A stretch of DNA of 64,000 nt from contig NZ_FNYY01000007.1 in the NCBI RefSeq assembly GCF_900109145.1, positions 124,001 through 188,000 on the forward strand, read 5' to 3'. Below the pieces are notes generated by a model. It was given only the letters and a program-made list of their open reading frames with translations, searched no databases and had not been told where the DNA came from. This document shows, in pieces, positions 15,372 through 23,159 of this stretch (position 1 is its first letter; each line of letters opens with the position of its first letter). A program made the translations under genes and the position numbers. This DNA comes from Marinovum algicola. GTDB taxonomy: Bacteria; Pseudomonadota; Alphaproteobacteria; Rhodobacterales; Rhodobacteraceae.

Positions 15372-15736
15372 CCGCGCGGTCCCGGCGTCGGCCCGCCGCG
15401 CGCCGCGCGGTCGGCTTCGATGGCGGCGATCACCCGGGCGGCGATTTCCGGCAGGCTCACGCCTTCGCGCGCCGCGATCTCGGCCATGGTGATGCGTCCG
15501 CCGCCGGGGGTGAGCCCCAGCGCCTCGGCCACCACCTTTGGCGGCACATGCCAGGAATGCGCCACATAACGCGGTGTCATCCAGGGCTCGATCGCCTGAT
15601 TGCGATGCGCCGGATCGGCCCAGTAGATCCAGAACCCCACCGCCCGCACCGCAAAGAATCCGGCCAGCACCAGCGCCAGCACGAAACCGCTCAGCAGCAG
15701 CTTGTTGTCGCGCCACAACAGGGCCAGCGTGCCCAT
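15368..15736 (-). CDS. small membrane-anchored protein upstream of dedA
   Basis: A 122-residue protein with one strong N-terminal helix (about 12-38: KLLLSGFVLALVLAGFFAVRAVGFWIYW). A soluble domain follows containing a small helix-turn-helix-like segment (PKVVAEALGLTPGGGRITMAEIAAREGVSLPEI). I do not recognise the family. A GTG at 15739 is an alternative start. The four-base overlap with dedA argues for joint function at the membrane. Confidence 0.7.
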   Translation of the reverse strand: MGTLALLWRDNKLLLSGFVLALVLAGFFAVRAVGFWIYWADPAHRNQAIEPWMTPRYVAHSWHVPPKVVAEALGLTPGGGRITMAEIAAREGVSLPEIAARVIAAIEADRAARGGPTPGPRG

Positions 15737-15973
15737 CACGACAGGCCGGTCACGGGCAGGGCAGAGCTTCGCAGGACCATGGCGCGCCTCCTCGGAAACA
15801 TCGCCGCCAGCCTAGCGGCCCGTGGACGGAGGACCAAGCCCCGATCCGCCCCGCCTGTGGTGTTTGCGCCGCGCTGCGCGGGCAAGGGCGCGGGCCGGAT
15901 TGACGCCGGCCTCCGGCATGCCGCATTCTCGGCGCCGAGCAGAATGAATAACAGTCAGAAAAAAGGGTAAAAA

Positions 15974-16984
15974 ATGCCCAGCTATACGATCTATTCCCTG
16001 GGAGAGTCGCAGATTTCGATCTCCGGGGGGGCCGAGCTTTCGGGGTACGACCAGGGCGACGGCTCGCATCTGGTCGGCGAGACCATCACGCTGAACTCCA
16101 CCGCCTGGGAAACGATTGACGTCGACGACAGCGAGAACAATTTCGAGGACACCGACAGCAGCCAGACGCTGGACGGCGCGCAGAGCTTTGACGGAGTGTC
16201 ATATGACAGCGGCCTGCGGGTCGAGGCCGAATATCAGCTTGTGGTGCAGGATCCCGACGGCAACAGCTACACGCTGATCGGCTTCAACATCAACGAACCG
16301 GGCGGCGGGGCCTCTTATGGCACGGTCGAAGGGCTGGCCTTCATGGGCGGCCCCGGGGGCTTTCCGCCGCCGGGTGTGCCGCTGACGGTGGTGTCGGCCT
16401 CCGAGGGCGGATCGCGCCCCTATGAAGAACTGGCCACACCGGTCTGTTTCCGCGCCGGCAGCCGCATCGCCACCGAAACCGGCCCGGTCCGGGTCGAGGC
16501 GCTGGCGCCGGGCATGCGGGTCAAGCTGCATGGCGGCGGCACGGCCGAGGTGCGGCAGGTGCTGATGAAGCGTTATCCCTTGGCCGCGGTGCGCGAGGAC
16601 CGGCGGTTCTGGCCGGTGCGCATCGGTCCCGAGGCACTGGGCCCGGGACGGCCGCGCCGCGCGGTCGAGCTGTCGCCGCAGCACCGGGTTCTGGTGCGCG
16701 ACTGGCGGGCCCAGATCTATTTCGGCGAAGAGGCCGTGCTTGTCCCCGCCATCAAGCTGACCAATGGCGACAGCATTCGCCAAGTGGCGCCCGAGGGCGA
16801 TCTTGTCTATGTGCATGTGGCGCTCGCGGGGCATGAGGTGCTGATCTGCGAGGGGCTGGGCTGCGAATCGTTCCTCGGTGACGTGGCGCAGGGCCTGGCC
16901 GCCTATTTCGAGACCGACGCCGAGGTTGCGCCGCCCACCGCATTGCCCGCGATCCGGGACCGTCGGCTGGTCTGTCTGCGCTGA
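15974..16984 (+). CDS. Hint domain-containing protein
   Basis: A 336-residue protein. Residues 1-155 are a low-complexity acidic, Ser/Gly/Asp-rich domain without a classical signal peptide. From C158 (VCFRAGSRIAT) a Hint_2-type domain begins, with VRVEALAPGMRV, then the LSPQHRVLV motif that carries the conserved His. Such proteins are common in Rhodobacteraceae, often secreted by type I systems, and may self-cleave at the Cys. No downstream extein is present, so it is not an intein. No secretion genes lie beside it. A ribosome site is not obvious. Confidence 0.8.
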   Translation: MPSYTIYSLGESQISISGGAELSGYDQGDGSHLVGETITLNSTAWETIDVDDSENNFEDTDSSQTLDGAQSFDGVSYDSGLRVEAEYQLVVQDPDGNSYTLIGFNINEPGGGASYGTVEGLAFMGGPGGFPPPGVPLTVVSASEGGSRPYEELATPVCFRAGSRIATETGPVRVEALAPGMRVKLHGGGTAEVRQVLMKRYPLAAVREDRRFWPVRIGPEALGPGRPRRAVELSPQHRVLVRDWRAQIYFGEEAVLVPAIKLTNGDSIRQVAPEGDLVYVHVALAGHEVLICEGLGCESFLGDVAQGLAAYFETDAEVAPPTALPAIRDRRLVCLR

Positions 16985-16993
16985 GGCGGCGGC

Positions 16994-17596
16994 TCAGAGG
17001 GCGCCGCCGCGGGGCTGCGCCGCCTTGTGCCGCGTCATCGCGTCCACACGATGCCGCAGATCCCGCAAAAGATCGGTCTGCGCCGTGCGGCTGACGCCAT
17101 AGCCGAGGTTCCACAGGTAGTCGAAATCGGGCTGCTGCGTGCCGGTGACGTGCTGCACCATGGTCTCGATCTTGTCCAACCCCTTGGCCAGCGCCGCTTC
17201 CGGCGTCTCGCCCCGGTCGTATTCCTCCCAGAGCGCGAGCAGCCGCGTGGTGACATCCTCGGGCAAACCGTCGCAGAGCGTCAGAAGATCGGCACGCTCA
17301 CGGGCGGATTTGTCGTCCTCCGTGGTCTGGTGGATCGCCGGCACGTCGCCCGAGATCGCTTCGCCCAGATCATGCACCAGGCAAAGCCGCAGGAGCTGTA
17401 AAAGGTCGGCGCCGGCAATCTCGTCCTCGAGCAGCAGCACCAGCAGGCAGAGCGACCAGCTGTGCGCCGCCACGCTCTCGGGCCGCCCTTCGGCGGTCCG
17501 GCCCGAGCGCAGGGTATCCTTCAGCCGTTCGGCCCGTTGCAGAAAGGCAAGCAGCCGGTCGAGCCGGTCGGGCGGGATGTCTTCGGGCTGCGTCAT
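16994..17596 (-). CDS. HD domain hydrolase (YfbR-like)
   Basis: A 200-residue HD phosphohydrolase. The metal ligands are H45 (VAAHSWS), H75-D76 (LVHDLGEAISGD) and D141 (LDKIETM), the spacing of the YfbR 5'-deoxynucleotidase group. YfbR enzymes remove phosphate from deoxyribonucleoside monophosphates; the exact substrate here is unproven. The gene converges with the Hint gene. Two GTGCG dyads lie 50-100 bases upstream of its start. Confidence 0.8.
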   Translation of the reverse strand: MTQPEDIPPDRLDRLLAFLQRAERLKDTLRSGRTAEGRPESVAAHSWSLCLLVLLLEDEIAGADLLQLLRLCLVHDLGEAISGDVPAIHQTTEDDKSARERADLLTLCDGLPEDVTTRLLALWEEYDRGETPEAALAKGLDKIETMVQHVTGTQQPDFDYLWNLGYGVSRTAQTDLLRDLRHRVDAMTRHKAAQPRGGAL

Positions 17597-17645
17597 GCGG
17601 GACAGGGTGACCGCCCCGCGGGAGATTCGCCAGCCCCGCCGACCT

Positions 17646-17661
17646 GTGCGGATTTTCGCAC
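17646..17661. promoter_or_regulatory. operator-like dyad 1 (GTGCG-N6-CGCAC)
   Basis: A perfect five-base inverted repeat around GATTTT, in the gap between the HD hydrolase gene and dctP. It is repeated 33 bases further on, about three helix turns, so proteins bound at both would lie on one face of the DNA. Confidence 0.55.
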
Positions 17662-17678
17662 TGTTTGCCGCTAACCTT

Positions 17679-17694
17679 GTGCGGAATTTCGCAC
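17679..17694. promoter_or_regulatory. operator-like dyad 2 (GTGCG-N6-CGCAC)
   Basis: This copy is GTGCG around GAATTT then CGCAC, with the flanks TGTGCG and CGCACA extending the symmetry. It is in phase with dyad 1. An AT-rich stretch follows at 17714-17745, a likely place for the dctP promoter. Confidence 0.55.
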
Positions 17695-17823
17695 AGGTGT
17701 CATGTGGTGCTCGGACTTGAAATTTGAAATTTAAATAAAATCAGTTGGTTGAAGGATTATTCTCACCTGAGATCACAACCTCTTGAGCGGATTCCCGCCG
17801 CGCTGTCTAGTACGGTCATCGGT

Positions 17824-17839
17824 CCGGAGCGCACTCCGG
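17824..17839. promoter_or_regulatory. dyad CCGGAG-N4-CTCCGG just before dctP
   Basis: A perfect six-base inverted repeat 28 bases upstream of the dctP start and directly before the GGGAGGAG ribosome site. It could be an operator or a leader hairpin; nothing decides between them. Confidence 0.4.
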
Positions 17840-17866
17840 GCGCGTCAATTCTCGGGAGGAGAGACC

Positions 17867-18874
17867 ATGAAAACATTCCTGACAACCGCCGCAACTGCCG
17901 TGGCCTTGACCGTCACCACCGCATCCGGTGCGCTGGCGGCCTGCGAAGAGGGCGAGATCGTCATCAAGTTCGCCCATGTCACCAACACCGACAAACACCC
18001 CAAGGGCATTGCCGCCTCGCTGCTGGAAAAGCGCGTCAACGAGGAAATGAACGGCAAAGCCTGCATGGAGGTCTTTCCGAACTCGACCCTCTACAACGAT
18101 GACCAGGTGCTCGAGGCGATGCTGAACGGCGACGTCCAGTTCGCGGCGCCCTCGCTGTCGAAATTCGAGCGCTTCACCAAACAGTTCCGGATTTTCGATC
18201 TGCCGTTCATGTTCAACGACATCAACGCCGTCGACGCCTTCCAGAACTCGGAAACCGGCCAGGCGATGAAGGAATCGATGACCCGCCGCGGCCTGCTGGG
18301 CCTGGCGTTCTGGCACAATGGCATGAAGCAGATGTCGGCCAACAAGCCGCTTCTGGTGCCGTCCGACGCCGAAGGCCTGAAGTTCCGGGTGCAATCGTCG
18401 GACGTGCTCAAGGCGCAGATGTCGGCAATGGGCGCCTCGCCGCAGCCGATGGCCTTCTCGGAAGTCTACGGCGCGCTTCAGACCGGCGTTGTCGACGGTC
18501 AGGAAAACACCTGGTCCAACATCTACGGCCAGAAGTTCTTTGAGGTGCAGGACGGCATCACCGAGACCAACCACGGCATTCTCGACTACCTGCTCGTGAC
18601 CTCGGTGGATTTCTGGGACAACCTGCCCGATGATGTGCGCGAGCAGCTCCGCACCATCGTCGACGAGGTGACCGAAACCCGGAACTCGGAATCGGCCAAG
18701 GTGAACGGCGAGGCCAAGCAGGCGATCATCGATGCCGGCGGCACCGTGCGCCAGCTCGACGCCGATCAGCGCCAGGCCTGGGTGGACGCAATGAAGCCGG
18801 TCTGGGCGGAATTCACCGAGGACGTCGGCCAGGAGAACATCGACGCCGCGCAGGCGATCAACAACATGAACTGA
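17867..18874 (+). CDS. dctP: TRAP transporter substrate-binding protein DctP
   Basis: A 335-residue periplasmic binding protein. Residues 1-25 are a signal peptide ending ASGALA. The mature part has the DctP pattern KFAHVTNTDKHPKG, then SLSKFERFTKQFRIFDLPFMF and the ligand-region motif KFRVQSSDVLKAQMSAMGASPQPMAFSEVYGALQTGVVDGQEN, which includes the conserved Arg that pairs with a substrate carboxylate. It therefore most likely binds a C4-dicarboxylate or another organic acid. The GGGAGGAG lies six bases before ATG. dctQ and dctM follow. Confidence 0.93.
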   Translation: MKTFLTTAATAVALTVTTASGALAACEEGEIVIKFAHVTNTDKHPKGIAASLLEKRVNEEMNGKACMEVFPNSTLYNDDQVLEAMLNGDVQFAAPSLSKFERFTKQFRIFDLPFMFNDINAVDAFQNSETGQAMKESMTRRGLLGLAFWHNGMKQMSANKPLLVPSDAEGLKFRVQSSDVLKAQMSAMGASPQPMAFSEVYGALQTGVVDGQENTWSNIYGQKFFEVQDGITETNHGILDYLLVTSVDFWDNLPDDVREQLRTIVDEVTETRNSESAKVNGEAKQAIIDAGGTVRQLDADQRQAWVDAMKPVWAEFTEDVGQENIDAAQAINNMN

Positions 18875-18888
18875 TCCGGCACTGCCGA

Positions 18889-18910
18889 CCCGGCCCGCTT
18901 GCGGGCCGGG
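18889..18910 (+). other. stem-loop 1 between dctP and dctQ
   Basis: A perfect ten-base GC stem (CCCGGCCCGC with GCGGGCCGGG) just after the dctP stop, without a T run. Such hairpins usually stabilise or uncouple the binding-protein mRNA from the permease genes. Confidence 0.7.
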
Positions 18911-18931
18911 ACCGCCAGACCGCGGGGACAG

Positions 18932-18959
18932 GGGCCGGGATCCGCAACGATCCCGGCCC
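18932..18959 (+). other. stem-loop 2 between dctP and dctQ
   Basis: A perfect eleven-base stem (GGGCCGGGATC with GATCCCGGCCC) around a six-base loop. Its right arm repeats the left arm of stem-loop 1 (CCCGGCCCGC, 18952-18961), so the two hairpins can exchange partners. Confidence 0.7.
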
Positions 18960-19030
18960 GCTTCACTTCCGGGGCACGGCCGGCAACGCGCCGGGTGTCC
19001 GGCAACTTCCAGACGAAAAGGGGACGGGCG

Positions 19031-19720
19031 ATGTCAGCCCATTACGAACCCAAGGGGATTCTGGGCCGCATGGTCCATGAGCTCGAGGAAACCTTCATCG
19101 CGCTGATCCTCGGCGCCATGACCATCATCACCTTCATCAACGTCGTTTTGCGCTATGGCTTCAACACCGGGCTGATCTGGGGGCTGGAGATGACCGCCTT
19201 TCTCTTCGCTTGGCTGGTGCTCTTCGGGGTGAGCTATGCGGTCAAGGTCACCGCCCATCTCGGCGTCGACGCGGTGATCAACCTGTTCGACCGGCCGGTG
19301 CGCAAGGCGCTGGCGCTGATCGCCGGGGTGATCTGCATCGTCTATGCCTTCCTGCTGCTCAAGGGGTCCTGGGACTACTGGGCCAATTTCGCAAATCTGC
19401 CGCAGACCACCGGCCGCTGGTTCCCCACCGGCTTGGAAGAGATGGGGCGTTCGTCGTTCCGCGCCTGGTACGAGGTCAACGACATCCCGATGCCGGCCTT
19501 TCTGGCCTGGCTCGGCGATGCGATGAACGAAGGCGAGGCCTACGAGAAGATCCCGCGCTTCATCCCCTATGCCATGCTGCCTTTCGGCGCGGCGCTGCTG
19601 CTCTTTCGCTTCATCCAGGCCTTCCTGCGTCTGGTGACTGACAAGGCCGAGGGGCTGATTGTCAGCCATGAGGCCGAAGACGCCGTCGATGATGTCCGCC
19701 ACATGAACTACGAGGAATAA
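19031..19720 (+). CDS. dctQ: TRAP transporter small permease DctQ
   Basis: A 229-residue membrane protein with four hydrophobic helices. The family signature of helix 2, NVVLRYGFNTGLIWGLEMTAFLFAWLVLFG, is clear, followed by VTAHLGVDAVINLF. A soluble loop with many aromatic residues (about 115-160) separates helices 3 and 4 and is longer than in the smallest DctQ proteins. The start ATG at 19031 follows GACGGGCG. dctM begins four bases after its stop. Confidence 0.92.
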   Translation: MSAHYEPKGILGRMVHELEETFIALILGAMTIITFINVVLRYGFNTGLIWGLEMTAFLFAWLVLFGVSYAVKVTAHLGVDAVINLFDRPVRKALALIAGVICIVYAFLLLKGSWDYWANFANLPQTTGRWFPTGLEEMGRSSFRAWYEVNDIPMPAFLAWLGDAMNEGEAYEKIPRFIPYAMLPFGAALLLFRFIQAFLRLVTDKAEGLIVSHEAEDAVDDVRHMNYEE

Positions 19721-19724
19721 CCCA

Positions 19725-21101
19725 ATGGAAGTCGTCTTCCTCTTTGTCATGGTGATCGGCCTGATGCTGATCGGCGTGCCCATCGCCGTTTCGCTCGGCA
19801 TGTCGTCCATCCTGTTCCTGCTGCTGCTGTCGGACACCTCGCTGGCCTCGATTGCCCAGACCTTCTTTCAGGCGATGGCAGGCCATTACACGCTGCTCGC
19901 GATCCCGTTCTTCATCCTGGCGTCCAGCTTCATGTCGACCGGCGGCGTGGCGAAACGGATCATCCGCTTCTCGATCGCGCTGGTCGGCCATTTCCACGGC
20001 GGCCTGGCGATCGCCGGCGTCTTTGCCTGCATGCTCTTTGCCGCGCTCTCCGGCTCGTCGCCGGCAACCGTGGTGGCCATCGGTTCGATCGTCATCGCCG
20101 GCATGCGCCAGGTCGGCTATTCCAAGGATTTCGCCGCCGGCGTGATCGCCAACGCCGGCACCCTGGGCATCCTGATCCCGCCCTCCATCGTCATGGTGGT
20201 CTATGCCTCCGCCACGGATGTGTCGGTCGGGCGGATGTTTCTGGCCGGTGTCATTCCGGGGCTGATGGCGGGCACCATGCTGATGGTGACGATCTACATC
20301 ATCGCCCGCATCCGCGCGCTGCCCAAGGGCGAATGGAAGGGCTGGGGCGAGGTCTTCGAGTCCGGCGCAGAGGCCGGCTGGGGCCTGTTCCTCATCGTCA
20401 TCATCCTGGGCGGAATCTACGGCGGCATCTTCACCCCGACAGAGGCGGCGGCGGTGGCGGCGGTCTATGCCTTCTTCATCGCCACCTTCGTCTATCGTGA
20501 CATGGGGCCGCTGTCGCGTCCCGAGGGCGAGCGCAACCTGTCGCTGATGCAGAAACCCATCGCGCTGGTCACCGCCTTCGTGCACCGCGACACCCGCGAC
20601 ACGCTGTTCGAGGCCGGCAAGCTGACGGTCACGCTGATGTTCATCATCGCCAATGCACTGATCCTGAAACACGTGCTGACCGACGAGCAGATCCCGCAAC
20701 AGATCGCCGCCTCGATGCTCGCGGCGGGCTTCGGCGCGGTGATGTTCCTGGTGATCGTGAACGTGATCCTGCTGATCGGCGGTCAGTTCATGGAGCCCTC
20801 GGGGCTGATCGTGATCGTGGCGCCGCTGGTGTTTCCGATTGCCATCGAACTCGGCATCGATCCGATCCACCTCGGGATCATCATGGTCGTCAACATGGAG
20901 ATCGGCATGATCACCCCGCCGGTCGGCCTCAACCTCTTTGTCACCTCCGGGGTGGCGGGGATGCCGATGATGCGGGTGGTCAAGGCGGCGCTGCCCTTCC
21001 TCGCGGTGCTCTTTGTCTTCCTGATCATGGTGACCTACATCCCCTGGCTCTCGACCTGGCTTCCCACCACCTTCATGGGGCCGGAGATCGTGGTTCAATA
21101 G
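19725..21101 (+). CDS. dctM: TRAP transporter large permease DctM
   Basis: A 458-residue membrane protein of normal DctM length with about 12 hydrophobic segments. Signatures are the ALSGSSPATVVAIGS loop, NAGTLGILIPPSIVMVVYA and EIGMITPPVGLNLFV, the paired half-helix regions of the transport core. It forms the transport channel with DctQ. A terminator follows 40 bases after the stop, so dctPQM is a complete unit. Confidence 0.94.
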   Translation: MEVVFLFVMVIGLMLIGVPIAVSLGMSSILFLLLLSDTSLASIAQTFFQAMAGHYTLLAIPFFILASSFMSTGGVAKRIIRFSIALVGHFHGGLAIAGVFACMLFAALSGSSPATVVAIGSIVIAGMRQVGYSKDFAAGVIANAGTLGILIPPSIVMVVYASATDVSVGRMFLAGVIPGLMAGTMLMVTIYIIARIRALPKGEWKGWGEVFESGAEAGWGLFLIVIILGGIYGGIFTPTEAAAVAAVYAFFIATFVYRDMGPLSRPEGERNLSLMQKPIALVTAFVHRDTRDTLFEAGKLTVTLMFIIANALILKHVLTDEQIPQQIAASMLAAGFGAVMFLVIVNVILLIGGQFMEPSGLIVIVAPLVFPIAIELGIDPIHLGIIMVVNMEIGMITPPVGLNLFVTSGVAGMPMMRVVKAALPFLAVLFVFLIMVTYIPWLSTWLPTTFMGPEIVVQ

Positions 21102-21141
21102 ACCGGAGCCCGCGCCGCCGCGCGCCTGTTCCCGACAAACC

Positions 21142-21174
21142 AAAAAGGCGACGCTCCATCCGGGCGTCGCCTTT
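21142..21174 (+). terminator. Rho-independent terminator after dctM
   Basis: AAAGGCGACGC and GCGTCGCCTTT form a perfect eleven-base stem around a nine-base loop. The A and T flanks make it usable in both directions, also for the convergent tpiA gene. Confidence 0.85.
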
Positions 21175-21183
21175 GCAGTCTGC

Positions 21184-21236
21184 TTTCCTCTTGCCGGAAA
21201 TACCGCGGGGAGCGCGAGGGGCTGGCCCCTCGCTGC
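21184..21236. repeat. extragenic repeat, copy C
   Basis: This copy has TTCCTCTTGCCGGAAATACC, identical over 20 bases to the copy at 6284, then GCGGGG and a GAGGGGC/GCCCCTC hairpin. It lies between the dctM terminator and the tpiA stop. Confidence 0.6.
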
Positions 21237-21243
21237 CGCAGTC

Positions 21244-21999
21244 TCAGCCCGCGCTGGCCTCGAGGGCGTCGATGATCGGGCCGAAATCCTCAGGCTTCAG
21301 GCTGGCGCCCCCCACCAGCGCACCGTCGACATTCGAGACCGCAAAGATCTCGGCCGCATTGCCCGGCTTGACCGAACCGCCGTAGAGAATGCGGATGGCA
21401 TCGCCGGCCTCGGCGCCGAACCGGCGGGTGAGGCCCGTGCGGATGAAATCATGCACCTCGCCGATCTGATCGGTGGTGGGCACCTTGCCGGTGCCGATCG
21501 CCCAGACCGGCTCATAGGCGATGACCACGCGCGCGCCGCTGGCGCCATCGGGGGTGGAACCTTCGAGCTGGGTGCCGATCACGTCGAGCGTCTGCCCGGC
21601 GTCGCGCTCTGAGAGGCTTTCGCCGAGGCAGATCACCGCGGTCAGCCCGGCGGCAATGGCGGCCTCGGATTTGGTGCGCACCAGGGCATCGCCTTCGCCA
21701 TGGTCGGCCCGGCGCTCGGAATGGCCGAGGATCACGTGGCTGGCGCCAGCGTCCTTCAGCATCCCGGCCGAGATGTCGCCGGTATGGGCGCCGCTGGTGG
21801 CGCCGTGGCAATCCTGTCCGCCAACCGCGATGGCGCTGCCCGAGAGCGCCTCGGCGGCGCGGCTGAGCAGGGTGGCGGGCGGGCAGATCAGCACGTCGCA
21901 GCCGGCGGAGCCGTGGCTTTCGGCCAGGGTTGTCAGCCGGGCGAGCTCGGCCGAGGTTCCGTTCATCTTCCAATTGCCGGCGGCAAGTTTTCTGCGCAT
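21244..21999 (-). CDS. tpiA: triose-phosphate isomerase
   Basis: A 251-residue TIM barrel that interconverts dihydroxyacetone phosphate and glyceraldehyde 3-phosphate. All catalytic residues are visible: N9 and K11 in GNWKMNG, H93 in LGHSER, E163 in [12 protein letters not shown], and the phosphate loop GGSVKP. The start at 21999 ([11 protein letters not shown]) has a GAGGAG upstream; the frame extends further but without support. Confidence 0.96.
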   Translation of the reverse strand: MRRKLAAGNWKMNGTSAELARLTTLAESHGSAGCDVLICPPATLLSRAAEALSGSAIAVGGQDCHGATSGAHTGDISAGMLKDAGASHVILGHSERRADHGEGDALVRTKSEAAIAAGLTAVICLGESLSERDAGQTLDVIGTQLEGSTPDGASGARVVIAYEPVWAIGTGKVPTTDQIGEVHDFIRTGLTRRFGAEAGDAIRILYGGSVKPGNAAEIFAVSNVDGALVGGASLKPEDFGPIIDALEASAG

Positions 22000-22148
22000 G
22001 ACCACTCCTCTGGTTTGATTGGCGCGCATCATTGCCGCTGCCGGCCAAAGGTCAACCCCGGTTGCAGGACCGCGGGGGTTCTGAAACACAGGGGGCCGAG
22101 GCACAGGGGCCCGACGCACAGCGGCCGGCCGGCAAGGGAGGCGCCAGC

Positions 22149-23057
22149 ATGATACCGAGGATCGACGCCTGTTCGCTGCGCGCGGGCGATCCGCTGACGC
22201 TCGATGCCCTGCGGGTGGCGGCGCAGGAGATCGGCTTTCTCGTCCTGACCGGTACCGCGCTCGATGCGGCCCGGGTGACGGCGGTGATCGCCGCCTACCG
22301 CGATTTCTTTCGCCGGCCCGAGGCCGAGAAACGCGCGGTCGACATGGCGCGCACCGGGTCGAACCGGGGCTGGGGCGCGGCGCAGAGCGAACAGGTCGAT
22401 CCCGGCGCCAATCCCGATTACAAGCAGGTCTTCGATTGCGGCTTTGAACTGGCGGCGGGCGATCCGCTGCGCGGCCTTGATCTGCCGGTCTATGCCGACA
22501 ACCTCTGGCCGGCGCGGCCCGCGCGGTTCCGGCGCATCGTGCAGGCCTATTACAGCGATGCGCTGGTCGTGGCGCGCGACATGCTGCGCGGCATCGCGCG
22601 GGCCATCGACGCGCCCGAGGATTATTTCGACGACAAGTTCACCCGGCCGATGGCGCTCTTGCGGGGCAATTACTATCCAGAACGCCCGACCTGGGCCGGC
22701 GAAAAGGATTTCGGCATCGCCCCGCATACTGATTACGGCTGTCTGACGCTGCTGGCCACCGACGGGGTGCCCGGGCTCGAGGTGCAGACCCGCGACGGGC
22801 GCTGGCTGCCGGTCGCGGCACAGCCCGGCAGCTTCATCATCAATTTCGGCGAAATGCTCGAGATGTGGACCGAGGGGCAGGTGGTGGCGACGCTGCATCG
22901 GGTGAAGGGCTCCGAGCAGGAGCGAATCTCGGTGCCGATGTTCTTCAACCCCAATCATGACGCCAATGTCGCGCCGCCGGGCTCGGGTGTGGTGATCCGC
23001 GCCGGCGATCACCTCGCCAAGCGGTTCAACGAGACGTACCTGCATCTGAAGGGCTGA
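22149..23057 (+). CDS. 2-oxoglutarate/Fe(II)-dependent oxygenase (isopenicillin N synthase family)
   Basis: A 302-residue non-haem iron oxygenase with an N-terminal DIOX_N-type domain and a C-terminal jelly roll. Iron ligands are H193 and D195 (PHTDYG) and H250 (TLHRV). The co-substrate-binding pair is R259 and S261 (ERISVPMFF). Members oxidise small metabolites; the substrate is not predictable. A GGGAGG precedes ATG by seven bases. It lies 102 bases upstream of dddP on the same strand, so a shared promoter is possible. Confidence 0.85.
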   Translation: MIPRIDACSLRAGDPLTLDALRVAAQEIGFLVLTGTALDAARVTAVIAAYRDFFRRPEAEKRAVDMARTGSNRGWGAAQSEQVDPGANPDYKQVFDCGFELAAGDPLRGLDLPVYADNLWPARPARFRRIVQAYYSDALVVARDMLRGIARAIDAPEDYFDDKFTRPMALLRGNYYPERPTWAGEKDFGIAPHTDYGCLTLLATDGVPGLEVQTRDGRWLPVAAQPGSFIINFGEMLEMWTEGQVVATLHRVKGSEQERISVPMFFNPNHDANVAPPGSGVVIRAGDHLAKRFNETYLHLKG

Positions 23058-23159
23058 GGCGGACGGCAGGTCGTTTCCGCCGCCCCGACAGGTCGCAATC
23101 CGGCGCATCGGGGCGTCTGGCATCGGGTCATACTCGGTGCGAGCGATCCCGGAGGCCCC

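Noticed and set aside
15974-16984. Intein
   Set aside because: The Hint domain runs to the end of the protein, so there is no C-terminal extein.
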